Position numbers and translations under genes: made by a program. Shown in pieces: positions 55,873-64,000 of a stretch of 64,000 nt of DNA (position 1 is its first letter; every line of letters begins with the position of its first letter). The notes under the pieces are model-generated. The model made no database searches, had not been told where the DNA came from, and worked only from the letters and a program-made list of their open reading frames with translations. Location: assembly GCF_002979475.1 (NCBI RefSeq), contig NZ_PCOY01000010.1, positions 43,072 to 107,071 on the forward strand, written 5' to 3'. The DNA is from Microbacterium sp. MYb62. Its GTDB lineage: Bacteria > Actinomycetota > Actinomycetes > Actinomycetales > Microbacteriaceae.

Positions 55873-56679
55873 GTGAGCGCGGCGGGTCCGCAGGTCGACT
55901 ATCGGCGGGTGCCGTCCGGCTACCTGCTCACGACCTTCGAGTACGACGTGCACGACCCGGTCGTCTGGCCGGAGCACGTGCACGACGAGCATGAGCTGCT
56001 GTGGTCGGCCGGCGGCATGGCGCGGCTCGAGGCCGAGGGTCGGGTGTGGGCGATCCCTCCTGCGCTCGCCGTGTGGGTTCCTTCGCGCGTGGTGCATCGG
56101 GCCTCTGCCGAGCGGGGCGCACGGGTGCGTGCCACCTATCTGACGCATGGCGGTCCCCACACGGCGGCGATGCCGGATGTCGTGACGGGGGTGGCGATGA
56201 CCGAGCCGTTGCGCGTGCTGCTCGATCACAACCTGCAGGGCACTCTCGACGACGGTGCGCGGCATCGACTGCAGCGGGTGATCCTCGACCTGCTCGTGCC
56301 CGCGCCGCGCGAGTCGTTCGAGCTCGTGATGCCGCGGAGTGCGCACCTGCACATGGTCGCGAGTGCGATCCTCGCCGATCCCGCAGACAAGCGCACGACC
56401 GCCGATTGGGCCTACGAGTGCGGGGTGCACGGACGCACGCTGGCGAGGCAGTTCGAGGCGGAGACCGGGATCTCGTTCACGCAGTGGCGCATCCTCGCGC
56501 GGATGCAACTCGCGATCCGCGAACTCACGCACGGGCGCCCGATCGTCGCGGTCGCGCGGTCGGTCGGATACCGCAATCCGTCGACCTTCATCGACCATTT
56601 CCGCGCGCTCACGGGGCAGACGCCGGCGGAGTATGTGCGAGGTTCGCGGGCGGATCGAGCCAGCAGCGGCGGAGAGTGA
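55873..56679 (+). CDS. AraC family regulator upstream of the iron operon
   Basis: 268 residues from GTG 55873 (GTG 55864 also possible). The N-terminal cupin is WPEHVHDEHELLWSAGGMAR and AIPPALAVWVPSRVVHRASA; the C-terminal helix-turn-helix region has WAYECGVHGRTLARQFEAET and VARSVGYRNPSTFIDHFRAL. AraC proteins beside siderophore genes often sense the ferric siderophore. The upstream gap (55695-55872) holds a 31-codon frame (55781-55876) overlapping this start; it is probably chance. Confidence 0.88.
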   Translation: MSAAGPQVDYRRVPSGYLLTTFEYDVHDPVVWPEHVHDEHELLWSAGGMARLEAEGRVWAIPPALAVWVPSRVVHRASAERGARVRATYLTHGGPHTAAMPDVVTGVAMTEPLRVLLDHNLQGTLDDGARHRLQRVILDLLVPAPRESFELVMPRSAHLHMVASAILADPADKRTTADWAYECGVHGRTLARQFEAETGISFTQWRILARMQLAIRELTHGRPIVAVARSVGYRNPSTFIDHFRALTGQTPAEYVRGSRADRASSGGE

Positions 56680-56731
56680 GTACCGAAACCGGTACAACCC
56701 GTCCCCTCTTCGGCATGGGTGATCGTCTAGC

Positions 56732-56750
56732 TTAGGTCAGGCAACCCTTA
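56732..56750 (+). promoter_or_regulatory. Iron box (DtxR/IdeR operator)
   Basis: TTAGGTCAGGCAACCCTTA matches 15 of 19 positions of the DtxR/IdeR consensus, 53 nt before the binding-protein gene. Iron-loaded DtxR would repress the operon. Confidence 0.75.
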
Positions 56751-56803
56751 CCAACGCCGGGCGGTGTCATCGTCCGGGGTTTCGTCGCGATCACAGGAGT
56801 CCC

Positions 56804-57820
56804 ATGTCCCTCTTCGCCTCCGCGCACCCGAATCGCAGAGTGCGCCGTCTCGCCGGCATCCTCACCGCCTCCGTCGCCGTGTTCGCGCTCGCCGCATGCA
56901 GCGCCCCCGCGGAGGGCGACGCCTCCGACGACACACGTGTCTACGAGAGCGCCTTCGGCGACGTCGAGCTGCCCGAGACCATCGAGCGCATCGTCTCGGT
57001 CGATTTCTACACGCCGGCCGCGCTGATCGATCTCGGCATCATGCCGGTGGGCGTGGTGAACACCTACTTCACCGACACCGAGGGGCTGGCGATCCCGGTG
57101 CAGTACTCGTCGGCCATCGCGGATGCCGACGTCGAGTCCATCGGCGAGTACTACGAGCTGAACCTCGAAGCCGTCGCCAAGGCTGACCCCGACGTCATCA
57201 TCGCGACCAGCGACTTCCTGCCCCTGGACGACCCGCTGCGCGAGGAGCTGGAGAAGGTCGCGCCGATCATCACGTTCGACGCGCGTGACGGCGAGAGCTG
57301 GCGCACGCGCGCGACGGAGCTGGCGAAGATCCTCGACAGGGAGGACGTGCTGCAGCCCCTCGTCGAGAAGTACGACGCCCGCCGGGACGAGATCAAGGAG
57401 CAGTACGCGGGGATCCTCTCGGATCAGGCTGTCACGGTCTTCGTACCGTTCGCGGACGAGTGGGCGACGTACGCCGACACGCACTTCTCGACCCCGATCC
57501 TGCGCGACCTCGGAGCGACCTTCCGCGAGCAGGCGGACGACGAGATCAACGAAGCGAAGTTCCCGAACTGGTTCTCGTACGAGAACCTCGACCGTCTCGC
57601 CAACGCCGACGTCATCCTGCTCAACAACCACGACGAGGAAACTCTCGCGATGCTCGACGCGAACACGATCTGGCAGAACCTCCCCGCGGTGCAGGGCGGC
57701 ATGGTGTTCGACTACATCCCGCTGTCGCCCACAGGATCGTTCGGCTGGGCGTCCGAGAACCTCGAGGATCTCGACGCCCTGCTCGCCCAGGTGCAGACGA
57801 AGGTCGACGCCCAGGGCTGA
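56804..57820 (+). CDS. Iron-siderophore ABC transporter substrate-binding lipoprotein
   Basis: 338 residues. Signal with lipobox LAACS (Cys about 31). FecB/BtuF-like two-lobe fold: VELPETIERIVSVDFYTPAA, IGEYYELNLEAVAKADPDVI, and the C-terminal lobe DFPNWF-like KFPNWFSYENLDRLANADVI. It binds a ferric siderophore outside the membrane and hands it to the FecCD-type permeases encoded downstream. AGGAG before the ATG. First gene after the iron box. The stop overlaps the next start (TGATG). Confidence 0.93.
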   Translation: MSLFASAHPNRRVRRLAGILTASVAVFALAACSAPAEGDASDDTRVYESAFGDVELPETIERIVSVDFYTPAALIDLGIMPVGVVNTYFTDTEGLAIPVQYSSAIADADVESIGEYYELNLEAVAKADPDVIIATSDFLPLDDPLREELEKVAPIITFDARDGESWRTRATELAKILDREDVLQPLVEKYDARRDEIKEQYAGILSDQAVTVFVPFADEWATYADTHFSTPILRDLGATFREQADDEINEAKFPNWFSYENLDRLANADVILLNNHDEETLAMLDANTIWQNLPAVQGGMVFDYIPLSPTGSFGWASENLEDLDALLAQVQTKVDAQG

Positions 57821-58692
57821 TGAGCGAACTGCATGTCGCAGAGGTGACGCGCACCGCCTGGCTCACGCCGGGCATGGTGCGCGTCACCTTCGGCGGAGAA
57901 GGGCTCCGCGGTTTCCGCACGACCGGCGTCGGCGACGAGTTCGTCCGCGTGCACTTCCCCTCATCCGACGGGGTGCTGCATCTTCCGACGATCGACGAGG
58001 ACGGCGTCTGGCACTACCCGGAGGGAGTGGACGACCACGTCGAGCCGTACACGATCCGTCGGCATGACGAGGCGACCGGCGAGGTCGACATCGACCTCGT
58101 GGTGCACGGCCACGGGCGGGCGGGCGCGTGGGCCTCCGCCGCGGTGCAGGGAGACCGGGTCGCGTTCGGCGATCCGCGGGGGCTGTACCGACCACCGTCA
58201 GGTGCGATCGAGCAGGTCTTCGTCACGGATGCGACCGGGTTGCCTGCGCTCGCGCGGCTGAGCGAGCAACTGCCTCCCGGGATCCGCGCGGTCGCCGCGG
58301 TCGAAGTGGCTGAGGAGTCGCATCGGATGCCGGTCGGCGACGGCTCGCTGGCGGTGCGCTGGATCGTCGGACGCGGCAACGGCGTGGGCCCGAGCGCGAT
58401 CACCGAGGCCCTCCGGGCGCTGCCCATCACCGACGACTGCTACGTGTGGGTCGCCGGCGAGGCGGGCGAGTTGCGTGCCGCCCGTCGCTACCTGCGCCAC
58501 GAGCGCGGGCTCTCCGCCGACCGCTACGCCGTGATCGGGTACTGGCGTGATCGGCAGGAGGAGTGGCTCGAGCGCTACGAAGGACTCGACGACGACACGG
58601 TCGCCTCGCTCCAGGCGATCTGGCAGTCGGCGGACGACGACGAGGTGCGCCGTGACCGCTACGACGAGCACCTCGCCCGACTCGGACTCTGA
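57820..58692 (+). CDS. Siderophore-interacting protein (FAD ferric reductase)
   Basis: 290 residues. The FAD-binding barrel includes MVRVTFGGEGL and EPYTIRRHD (the R-x-Y-T-type flavin motif, with Pro-Tyr-Thr-Ile-Arg), then DLVVHGHGRAGAWA and GDPRGLY. The NAD(P)H domain has VFVTDATGLPALARL and CYVWVAGEAGELRAARRYLR, with YWRDRQEEWLERYE as usual SIP ending. Reduces Fe(III)-siderophore in the cytoplasm to release iron. Confidence 0.94.
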   Translation: MSELHVAEVTRTAWLTPGMVRVTFGGEGLRGFRTTGVGDEFVRVHFPSSDGVLHLPTIDEDGVWHYPEGVDDHVEPYTIRRHDEATGEVDIDLVVHGHGRAGAWASAAVQGDRVAFGDPRGLYRPPSGAIEQVFVTDATGLPALARLSEQLPPGIRAVAAVEVAEESHRMPVGDGSLAVRWIVGRGNGVGPSAITEALRALPITDDCYVWVAGEAGELRAARRYLRHERGLSADRYAVIGYWRDRQEEWLERYEGLDDDTVASLQAIWQSADDDEVRRDRYDEHLARLGL

Positions 58693-58694
58693 CC

Positions 58695-59747
58695 GTGACG
58701 ATCGTCGAGACTCCCGCCGCCGAGGTGGCCGCGCCCGCGCGTCCGCGGCACCTGGCGCTCACCCGCACGCTCTTCCTCCTCGCTGCGCTGGTCCTGCTCA
58801 TCCTCATGTTCCTGGTGAGTCTCGGGGTGGGCGCACGGGGGATCTCCTTCGCCGAGGTGTGGCAGGCGCTCTGGCATCCCGACGGCGGCGAGACGTCGTT
58901 CATCGTGCACGAGATGCGGATGTCGCGTGCCTGCCTCGCACTCGCCGTCGGTGCAGCACTCGGGGTGGCCGGCGCGCTGATCCAGGCGCTCACCCGCAAC
59001 CCGCTCGCCGACACCGGCATCCTCGGCGTGGGGGCGGGAGCGAACGTCGCGGTCGTCATCGCGATCGGCCTGCTCGGGGTCACCGCGCTCTCGCAGTATC
59101 TGTGGTTCGCCTTCGCCGGCGCCGTCCTCGTCACGGTGCTGGTCTACGCGCTCGGATCGATCGGGACGGCGGGCGCGACGCCCGTGCGGCTCACGCTGGT
59201 CGGCATCGCGCTGGGCGCGGTGCTCGGCGGCTTCGCCTCGGCGATCACCATGCTGAACCCGGACTCGTTCGACGACATGCTGCGCTGGAGCGCCGGGTCG
59301 CTCGCGGGGCGGGGGTGGTCGACCCTCGCCGTGGTGGCCGTCCCCATCGCGATCGGACTCCTGATCGGGGCGGTCGCGGGTCGTCCGCTCAACGCGATCT
59401 CGCTCGGCGACGATCTCGCACGATCGCTCGGCGCGAACGTGACCCGCACCCGCGTTCTCGTGATCGTCGCCGTCACGCTGCTCGCGGGCGCGGCGACGGC
59501 GGCGGCCGGTCCGATCGGTTTCGTCGGGCTCATGGTGCCGCACGTCGTGCGCTGGTTCACGGGTCCTGATCAGCGCTGGATCATCCCGTTCTCGGCCCTC
59601 GGTGCCGCCCTGCTGCTCCTCGCCTCCGACGTCGTCGGGCGGGTCGTCCTCGCTCCGCAGGAACTCGAGGTGGGCATCGTCACCGCATTCGTGGGGGCGC
59701 CGGTGCTCATCGTCCTCGCCCGTCGCACGAGGGTGAGCACGCTGTGA
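58695..59747 (+). CDS. Iron-siderophore ABC permease 1 (FecCD family)
   Basis: 350 residues with about nine to ten membrane helices. FecCD signatures: RMSRACLALAVGAALGVAGA, IQALTRNPLADTGILGVGAG, LVGIALGAVLGGFASAI and GPIGFVGLMVPHVVRW (the ATPase-coupling loop). It starts at GTG 58695, 2 nt after the SIP stop. Forms the membrane channel with the next gene product. Confidence 0.95.
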   Translation: MTIVETPAAEVAAPARPRHLALTRTLFLLAALVLLILMFLVSLGVGARGISFAEVWQALWHPDGGETSFIVHEMRMSRACLALAVGAALGVAGALIQALTRNPLADTGILGVGAGANVAVVIAIGLLGVTALSQYLWFAFAGAVLVTVLVYALGSIGTAGATPVRLTLVGIALGAVLGGFASAITMLNPDSFDDMLRWSAGSLAGRGWSTLAVVAVPIAIGLLIGAVAGRPLNAISLGDDLARSLGANVTRTRVLVIVAVTLLAGAATAAAGPIGFVGLMVPHVVRWFTGPDQRWIIPFSALGAALLLLASDVVGRVVLAPQELEVGIVTAFVGAPVLIVLARRTRVSTL

Positions 59748-60805
59748 ACACCGCGAGCGGACCCGTGGTCGATTTCGGCTATCGAACGTTCGGCGTGCAG
59801 CATCGACACTGGTCGGGCACGGTGTCGGCACGCGCGGTGCTCGTGACACTCGCGATCACCGCCGCCACCGTGTTCGGTGTGATCCTGTCGATCTCCACCG
59901 GGACCTCCGACATCCCACTCGACCAGGTGGTCGGCGGGCTCCTGGGTACGGCCGACGGCGGCACGGTCCTGGTGGTGCGCGAGTGGCGGATGCCGCGTGC
60001 CCTGCTGGCGGCGCTGTTCGGCATCGCGCTGGGGATGTCGGGAGCGGTCTTCCAATCGCTCACCCGGAACCCGCTCGGCTCGCCCGACATCATCGGCTTC
60101 TCGGCGGGGTCCTACACGGGCGCGCTCATCGTGATCCTCGTCACCGGCGGCGGGTACTACGCGGTCGCGACCGGAGCGCTGCTCGGCGGCATCGCCACCG
60201 CCCTGGTGGTGTTCGTGCTCGCCTACCGGCGGGGCGTGCAGGGGTTCCGCCTCATCATCGTCGGCATCGGCGTCTCCGCCCTGCTCGCGGCGCTCAACAC
60301 CTATCTGATGCTCAAAGCCTCCACCGAGCAGCAGCTGACGGCCGGCGTGTGGGGGAGTGGATCCCTGAACGGCCTGTCCGTGGCGGAGCTGGTGCCGGTC
60401 GTCGTCGTGCTCGTCGTGCTCGTTCCGGCGGTCCTCGCCCTCTCCCCGGCGCTGCGGGTGCTCGAACTCGGCGACGACGCGGCCGGGTCCCTCGGATCGC
60501 GCCCCACCGGCATCCGCCTCGCCGCGATCGTCCTCGGCGTCGCCCTGGTGGCCCTGGTGACCGCGGCGGCCGGGCCGATCGCGTTCATCGCCCTGGTCGC
60601 GCCGCAGATCGCGCGCCGCCTCACCCGCTCGGCCGGGGTGGGCCTGATCGCCGCCGGCATGACCGGTGCTCTCCTGCTCGTGCTCAGCGACTTCCTCGCG
60701 CAGCGTCTGTTCGCCCCGCTGCAGCTCCCGGTCGGCATCGTCACGGTGTCGGTCGGCGGCATCTACTTCGTCTGGCTCCTGATCAGGGAGACCCGGCGCC
60801 GATGA
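59744..60805 (+). CDS. Iron-siderophore ABC permease 2 (FecCD family)
   Basis: 353 residues, same fold: RMPRALLAALFGIALGMSGA, FQSLTRNPLGSPDIIGFSAG, ELGDDAAGSLGSRPTGIRLA and AGPIAFIALVAPQIARRL. It starts at GTG 59744, overlapping the first permease by 4 nt (GTGA). Heterodimer with permease 1. Confidence 0.95.
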   Translation: MNTASGPVVDFGYRTFGVQHRHWSGTVSARAVLVTLAITAATVFGVILSISTGTSDIPLDQVVGGLLGTADGGTVLVVREWRMPRALLAALFGIALGMSGAVFQSLTRNPLGSPDIIGFSAGSYTGALIVILVTGGGYYAVATGALLGGIATALVVFVLAYRRGVQGFRLIIVGIGVSALLAALNTYLMLKASTEQQLTAGVWGSGSLNGLSVAELVPVVVVLVVLVPAVLALSPALRVLELGDDAAGSLGSRPTGIRLAAIVLGVALVALVTAAAGPIAFIALVAPQIARRLTRSAGVGLIAAGMTGALLLVLSDFLAQRLFAPLQLPVGIVTVSVGGIYFVWLLIRETRRR

Positions 60806-61635
60806 CCCTCTCGAAAGACGGACCCGTCATGACCGCATCCGCTCCCGCGACCACCCGACTGCACGCCGACGACGTGACGATCGGCTATGACCGTCGGGTG
60901 ATCTCCGAGGCGCTCGACGTGCGTATCCCCGACGGCTCGTTCACCGTGATCGTCGGTCCCAACGCGTGCGGCAAGTCGACCCTGCTGCGCAGCCTCGCTC
61001 GTCTGCTCAAGCCCGTGCGCGGGCACGTGCTGCTCGACGGCCGCTCGATCGCGCGCATGCCGGCGAAGGTGCTCGCGAGAGAGGTCGGCCTCCTGCCGCA
61101 GACCTCGCTGGCTCCGGACGGGATCGTCGTCGCCGACCTCGTCTCGCGGGGACGGTATCCGCACCAGGGACTCATCAGGCAGTGGTCGGCGGAGGATGCC
61201 GGTGCGGTCGCCGAGGCCCTGGCGGCGACGAACACCACGGAGCTGTCGACGCGGCTGGTGGACGAGCTCTCGGGCGGACAGCGTCAGCGGGTGTGGGTCG
61301 CGATGGCGCTCGCGCAGGAGACGCCGATCGTGCTGCTCGACGAACCGACCACCTTCCTCGACATCGCCCACCAGATCGAGCTGCTCGAATTGTTCCGACG
61401 CCTGCATCACGAAGGCCGTACGCTCGTTGCTGTGCTGCACGACCTGAACCACGCCGCCCGATACGCGACGCACATCATCGCGATGAAGGACGGCCAGGTC
61501 GTCGCCGAAGGCCCGCCGAAGGAGATCGTGACGGCCGAACTGGTGAACGAGGTCTTCGGCCTGGAGTGCCTCGTGGTCGCCGACCCTGTCGCAGGCAGCC
61601 CGCTCGTCGTGCCGCTCGGCTCGGCGACGCTGTGA
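60802..61635 (+). CDS. Iron-siderophore ABC ATP-binding protein (FecE/FepC type)
   Basis: 277 residues. Walker A IVGPNACGKSTLLRSL, Q-loop LPQTS, signature VDELSGGQRQRVWVAMAL, Walker B IVLLDEPTTFLDI and switch His VLHDLNHAARY: a complete ATPase. Hydrolyses ATP to drive siderophore import by the two permeases. The ATG at 60802 overlaps the preceding stop by 4 nt; a second ATG at 60829 is possible. Confidence 0.95.
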   Translation: MTLSKDGPVMTASAPATTRLHADDVTIGYDRRVISEALDVRIPDGSFTVIVGPNACGKSTLLRSLARLLKPVRGHVLLDGRSIARMPAKVLAREVGLLPQTSLAPDGIVVADLVSRGRYPHQGLIRQWSAEDAGAVAEALAATNTTELSTRLVDELSGGQRQRVWVAMALAQETPIVLLDEPTTFLDIAHQIELLELFRRLHHEGRTLVAVLHDLNHAARYATHIIAMKDGQVVAEGPPKEIVTAELVNEVFGLECLVVADPVAGSPLVVPLGSATL

Positions 61636-63227
61636 CGACGGCGGGGGCTGTCTTCCGCGAGGGGCTCTGGGGGCCAGGACGCCGCGGTCGCGCGGTGCTG
61701 TCCGTCGCGGGATTCTGCGGGCATCAGCTCGCCGAGGTCATGGTGCCCGTCGCGGTGGGTGTCGTGATCGATCGGGCCATCGCGCCGGGGGATCCTGTGG
61801 CGTTGGCCTGGGGGATCGTCTTCCTGGTCGTCGTGTTCGCGGTGCTGATCGGCGCCTGGCAGCTCGGCGATCGTCTCGGCACGCGCGTGTACGCGCAGGG
61901 GGAGCATGAGCTGCGGCAGAGCGTGGTCGGGCTGGCGTTGCGTCGCCGCACCCGTCGTCCGGCCGGCGAGGTGCTCACGATCTCGTCCTCGGATGCCGGG
62001 GAGACCGCCGGGTTCTTCTGGACGATCGCAGAGCAGGCTGCCGCGGCCACCGCGGTGCTCGTCGCCTGCGCCACGCTGCTCGTGATCGCCTGGCCGCTGG
62101 CGGTCGCCGTCGTGATCGGCACCGTCGTGCAGGCGCTGGTCGTGAACGCGTGCAGCCGGGGGCTCCGGCGGCGCGGGTACGAGGCGCAGCGTCAGGCGGC
62201 GAGGCTCGATGCCGTGAGCACCGACTACGCGACCGGACTGCGCGTGCTCGGCGCGCTCGGCGGCGCGCCCCGAGCGACGGAGCGCTACGTCGCGGAGAGC
62301 GCGATCGCCGCCGAGGCGGCCTACCGTGCCGAGCGTGCGGCCGCCGGACTCAGCGCGCTGAGTCTGTTCGTGAGTGGGCTCGCCTTCACGGGGATCGCGG
62401 TGCTGGGCGGATGGCTCGCGTTGGAGGGGACGATCACGGTCGGCGGCTTCGTCACCGCCATCGGGCTCGCGCAGACGATCCGCGAACCGCTGCAGTCGCT
62501 CGGCCACCTCCCGGCGCAGATCGCCGCCAAACACGGATCTGCCACCCGGATCGCGGAGTTCTCCGACGAGGCCAGGGCCGTCGCCGACGGGGGAGCGAAT
62601 GCCGTTCAGCCCGACGGGGAGCGGTCCGCTCCTCGCGGTCGCACCGTCGCCCGGGTGCAGGTCGCCGGACGGTGGATCGACATCGCCGCGGGCGAGGTCA
62701 CCGGCATCCGGGCCGATCCCGAGCGCATCGTCGACCTCGCGCACCTGTTCGGAGGACGACGAGATGCCGTCGCCGGTGAACTGCTCATCGGCGACGTCGA
62801 TGCCGCGCACCTCGCGCCGGCGGCTCTGCGCGCCGCGGTGTTCGCGCCGCCCCACGACGCCGCCGTCTTCACCGGGACCGCGGCGGAGAACATCGCGCCC
62901 CGGATCGACCACGCGCACCTCGAGGCGTCCGCGTTCGACGAAGTGCTCCGACGTCTCCCGGCCGGCCTCGACGAGCGTGTGGGCGAGCGCGGTCTGCTTC
63001 TCTCGGGTGGTCAGCGGCAGCGGCTGCTGCTCGCCCGGGCTCTGCACCAGCCCCAGCCGCTGGTCGTGCTGCACGAGCCGACCACCGCGATCGACCCCGT
63101 CACCGAGGCGCAGGTCGCCGCCGGACTGGCCGCGGAAGGGCGCACGATCCTGCTCCTCACAGACCGGGCGTCGCTGCTTTCCGCCTGCCATCGCGTGCAC
63201 GACCTGAGAGGAGCGGAGGATGTCTGA
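61632..63227 (+). CDS. ABC exporter-fold half-transporter with degenerate ATP site
   Basis: 531 residues. The membrane domain (about 1-310, six helices) is followed by an ATPase domain in which the Walker A P-loop is lost: AAGEVTGIRADPERIVDLAH replaces G-x2-G-x-G-K-S/T. Walker B is LVVLHEPTTAID with His for the Asp. The signature LLLSGGQRQRLLLARAL is intact. This is the pattern of one half of a heterodimeric ABC exporter in which only the partner's site turns over ATP. It starts at GTG 61632, overlapping the FecE-like gene by 4 nt. Confidence 0.88.
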   Translation: MTTAGAVFREGLWGPGRRGRAVLSVAGFCGHQLAEVMVPVAVGVVIDRAIAPGDPVALAWGIVFLVVVFAVLIGAWQLGDRLGTRVYAQGEHELRQSVVGLALRRRTRRPAGEVLTISSSDAGETAGFFWTIAEQAAAATAVLVACATLLVIAWPLAVAVVIGTVVQALVVNACSRGLRRRGYEAQRQAARLDAVSTDYATGLRVLGALGGAPRATERYVAESAIAAEAAYRAERAAAGLSALSLFVSGLAFTGIAVLGGWLALEGTITVGGFVTAIGLAQTIREPLQSLGHLPAQIAAKHGSATRIAEFSDEARAVADGGANAVQPDGERSAPRGRTVARVQVAGRWIDIAAGEVTGIRADPERIVDLAHLFGGRRDAVAGELLIGDVDAAHLAPAALRAAVFAPPHDAAVFTGTAAENIAPRIDHAHLEASAFDEVLRRLPAGLDERVGERGLLLSGGQRQRLLLARALHQPQPLVVLHEPTTAIDPVTEAQVAAGLAAEGRTILLLTDRASLLSACHRVHDLRGAEDV

Positions 63228-64000
63228 CGAGAAGCTGCCGATCGCGACCAGGGCCGAGACCGCTCGCGGGCTGTCGACCGCCCTCGGGAAGGAGCGGGTG
63301 CTCCTGGTGTTCGCGCTCCTGGCGCTCTGCGCGGGAGTCGGCGCCGCCCTCCTCGCTCCGTGGATCATCGGCGCGATCGTCGATGACATCGTCGACGGCG
63401 GACGCTCGCTGCTCCCGTACGGCATCGCGCTCGCCGGATCGGTCGTGCTCGGAGCGGTGCTCACGTGGGTGGGTCGTGTACTGCTGGCGCGGCTCGGACA
63501 GAGGACCATCCGCGAGGTCAGGGAGGCCGCGTTCCGATCCGCCCTCGCGCAGCCGACCGCCCGCATCGAGGCCGCGGGCACCGGCGACCTGGTCGCTCGT
63601 CTGTCCGGTGACGTCCGGGCCGTCGGGCAGGTGGTGGAGGAGGCTCTGCCGGCGTTCCTCAGCGCCCTGTTCGGCGTCGCCCTCAGCCTCGTCGGGATGG
63701 GACTGCTCGATGGGCGCTTCGCTCTGGCCGCGCTGCTCGCCGCGCCCCTGCAGTATTTCGCCCTGCGTCGGTTCCTGCGTCGTTCCGCGCCCGTGTACCG
63801 CGCGCACCGTGCCGTCGTCGCCGAGCGCGGGCAGCGCACGATCGAGGCGGTGCGCGGCGTCGACACCGTGCTGGCGCTGCGGGCCGAAGAGCAGCATCTC
63901 GCACGCATCGCCGAGGCGAGTCGTCAGGGGATCGATCTCGAGGTGCAGGCGACGAGCGTGCGCAACGACTTCAACGTGTTCCTGAACCTCGCCGAGCTCG
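63220..64000 (+). CDS. ABC exporter-fold half-transporter, partner (3' end outside window)
   Basis: The ATG at 63220 (GAGAGGAG upstream) overlaps the preceding gene by 8 nt. 260 residues are visible: a short N-terminal arm, then membrane helices (RVLLVFALLALCAGVGAALL, GIALAGSVVLGAVLTWVG, FLSALFGVALSLVGMGLL). The coupling region (REVREAAFRSALAQPTARIE, TGDLVARLSGDVRAVGQVVE) is typical of type IV ABC transporters. The ATPase domain lies beyond the window. Partner of the degenerate half upstream; together they may move a siderophore (export, or IrtAB-like import). Confidence 0.9.
   Translation, partial: MSDEKLPIATRAETARGLSTALGKERVLLVFALLALCAGVGAALLAPWIIGAIVDDIVDGGRSLLPYGIALAGSVVLGAVLTWVGRVLLARLGQRTIREVREAAFRSALAQPTARIEAAGTGDLVARLSGDVRAVGQVVEEALPAFLSALFGVALSLVGMGLLDGRFALAALLAAPLQYFALRRFLRRSAPVYRAHRAVVAERGQRTIEAVRGVDTVLALRAEEQHLARIAEASRQGIDLEVQATSVRNDFNVFLNLAEL

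Noticed and set aside
55781..55876. 31-codon frame overlapping the AraC start before the iron operon
   Set aside because: Arg-rich and without a ribosome site; possible leader peptide, but no attenuator or repeat codons support it.
61632..63227. Pseudogene because of the missing P-loop
   Set aside because: The frame is open over 531 codons, the signature motif is intact and the partner gene overlaps it; one degenerate site is normal in heterodimeric ABC exporters.

Overview
The window is high-GC (about 70 %) actinobacterial chromosome. Family content and style point to Microbacteriaceae, most likely Microbacterium or a close relative: cell-wall anchor signals of the LAxTG type, DtxR/IdeR-type iron regulation, GTG starts, ATGA/GTGA/TGATG gene overlaps, and many start codons preceded by a TANNNT box 6-7 nt upstream (leaderless genes). 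I see no phage, IS element, CRISPR array or rRNA. One tRNA (Cys) is present.

Layout. 1-9.7 kb: the 5' part of a DHA2-type MFS exporter under a CsoR-like palindrome; a NIPSNAP protein; a formylglycine-generating enzyme with its sulfatase; a thioester-domain surface protein; a lipoprotein; a membrane protein; and a two-component system. 9.1-16 kb: a TetR regulator with a small membrane protein, a 1052-residue beta-helix wall protein, a HAD hydrolase, a GT2 glycosyltransferase and an alpha/beta hydrolase, the last two separated by a 26-bp tandem duplication, then a stretch of gene remnants. 16-24 kb: a GntR/TauE/DUF1634 operon, then three regulator-target units: TetR|DMT exporter, TetR|SDR with a 34-bp palindrome, and an MFS exporter with two MarR genes and a TAGTTGC/GCAACTA operator. 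24-34.8 kb: the most interesting block. A MocR regulator with its aminotransferase, a GAPDH-like/amidotransferase operon divergent from a HAD phosphatase, and gabT divergent from a YggS PLP protein and a heme-o synthase each carry the same unusual palindrome (yTTTGrC-CTAT-GyCAAAr). tRNA-Cys and an AraC|carboxymuconolactone-decarboxylase pair lie within the block.

34.8-45.2 kb: a heme-oxygenase-like iron enzyme coupled to a CDGSH protein, an AraC/phytanoyl-dioxygenase/NHL cassette, DUF899, an MFS exporter, a YbdK-type ligase, small stress-type proteins (Rho-N, CsbD), a Cys/Met-rich copper-storage-like protein and an FBP zinc protein. 45.2-54.2 kb: amino-acid catabolism, with tryptophan 2,3-dioxygenase, an amidohydrolase, kynureninase and a PaaX regulator in one operon. 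Next come agmatine deiminase and a coupled amidase, then a divergent TetR with a repetitive tail and a PLP decarboxylase. 54.2-54.6 kb is a non-coding field of long hairpin repeats. 54.6-64 kb: an esterase, an AraC regulator, an iron box, and an operon for siderophore uptake (binding protein, siderophore-interacting reductase, two permeases, ATPase) that runs into a heterodimeric ABC exporter-fold pair cut by the window end.

How the parts work together. Several regulator-plus-exporter or regulator-plus-enzyme modules each carry a visible operator. Copper, sulfite/sulfate-ester and iron homeostasis genes recur. Amino-acid degradation (Trp to kynurenine to anthranilate; GABA; agmatine) is prominent. 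The strongest new hypothesis is the three-promoter regulon of the MocR protein, which includes a GAPDH paralogue that has lost two conserved active-site residues.
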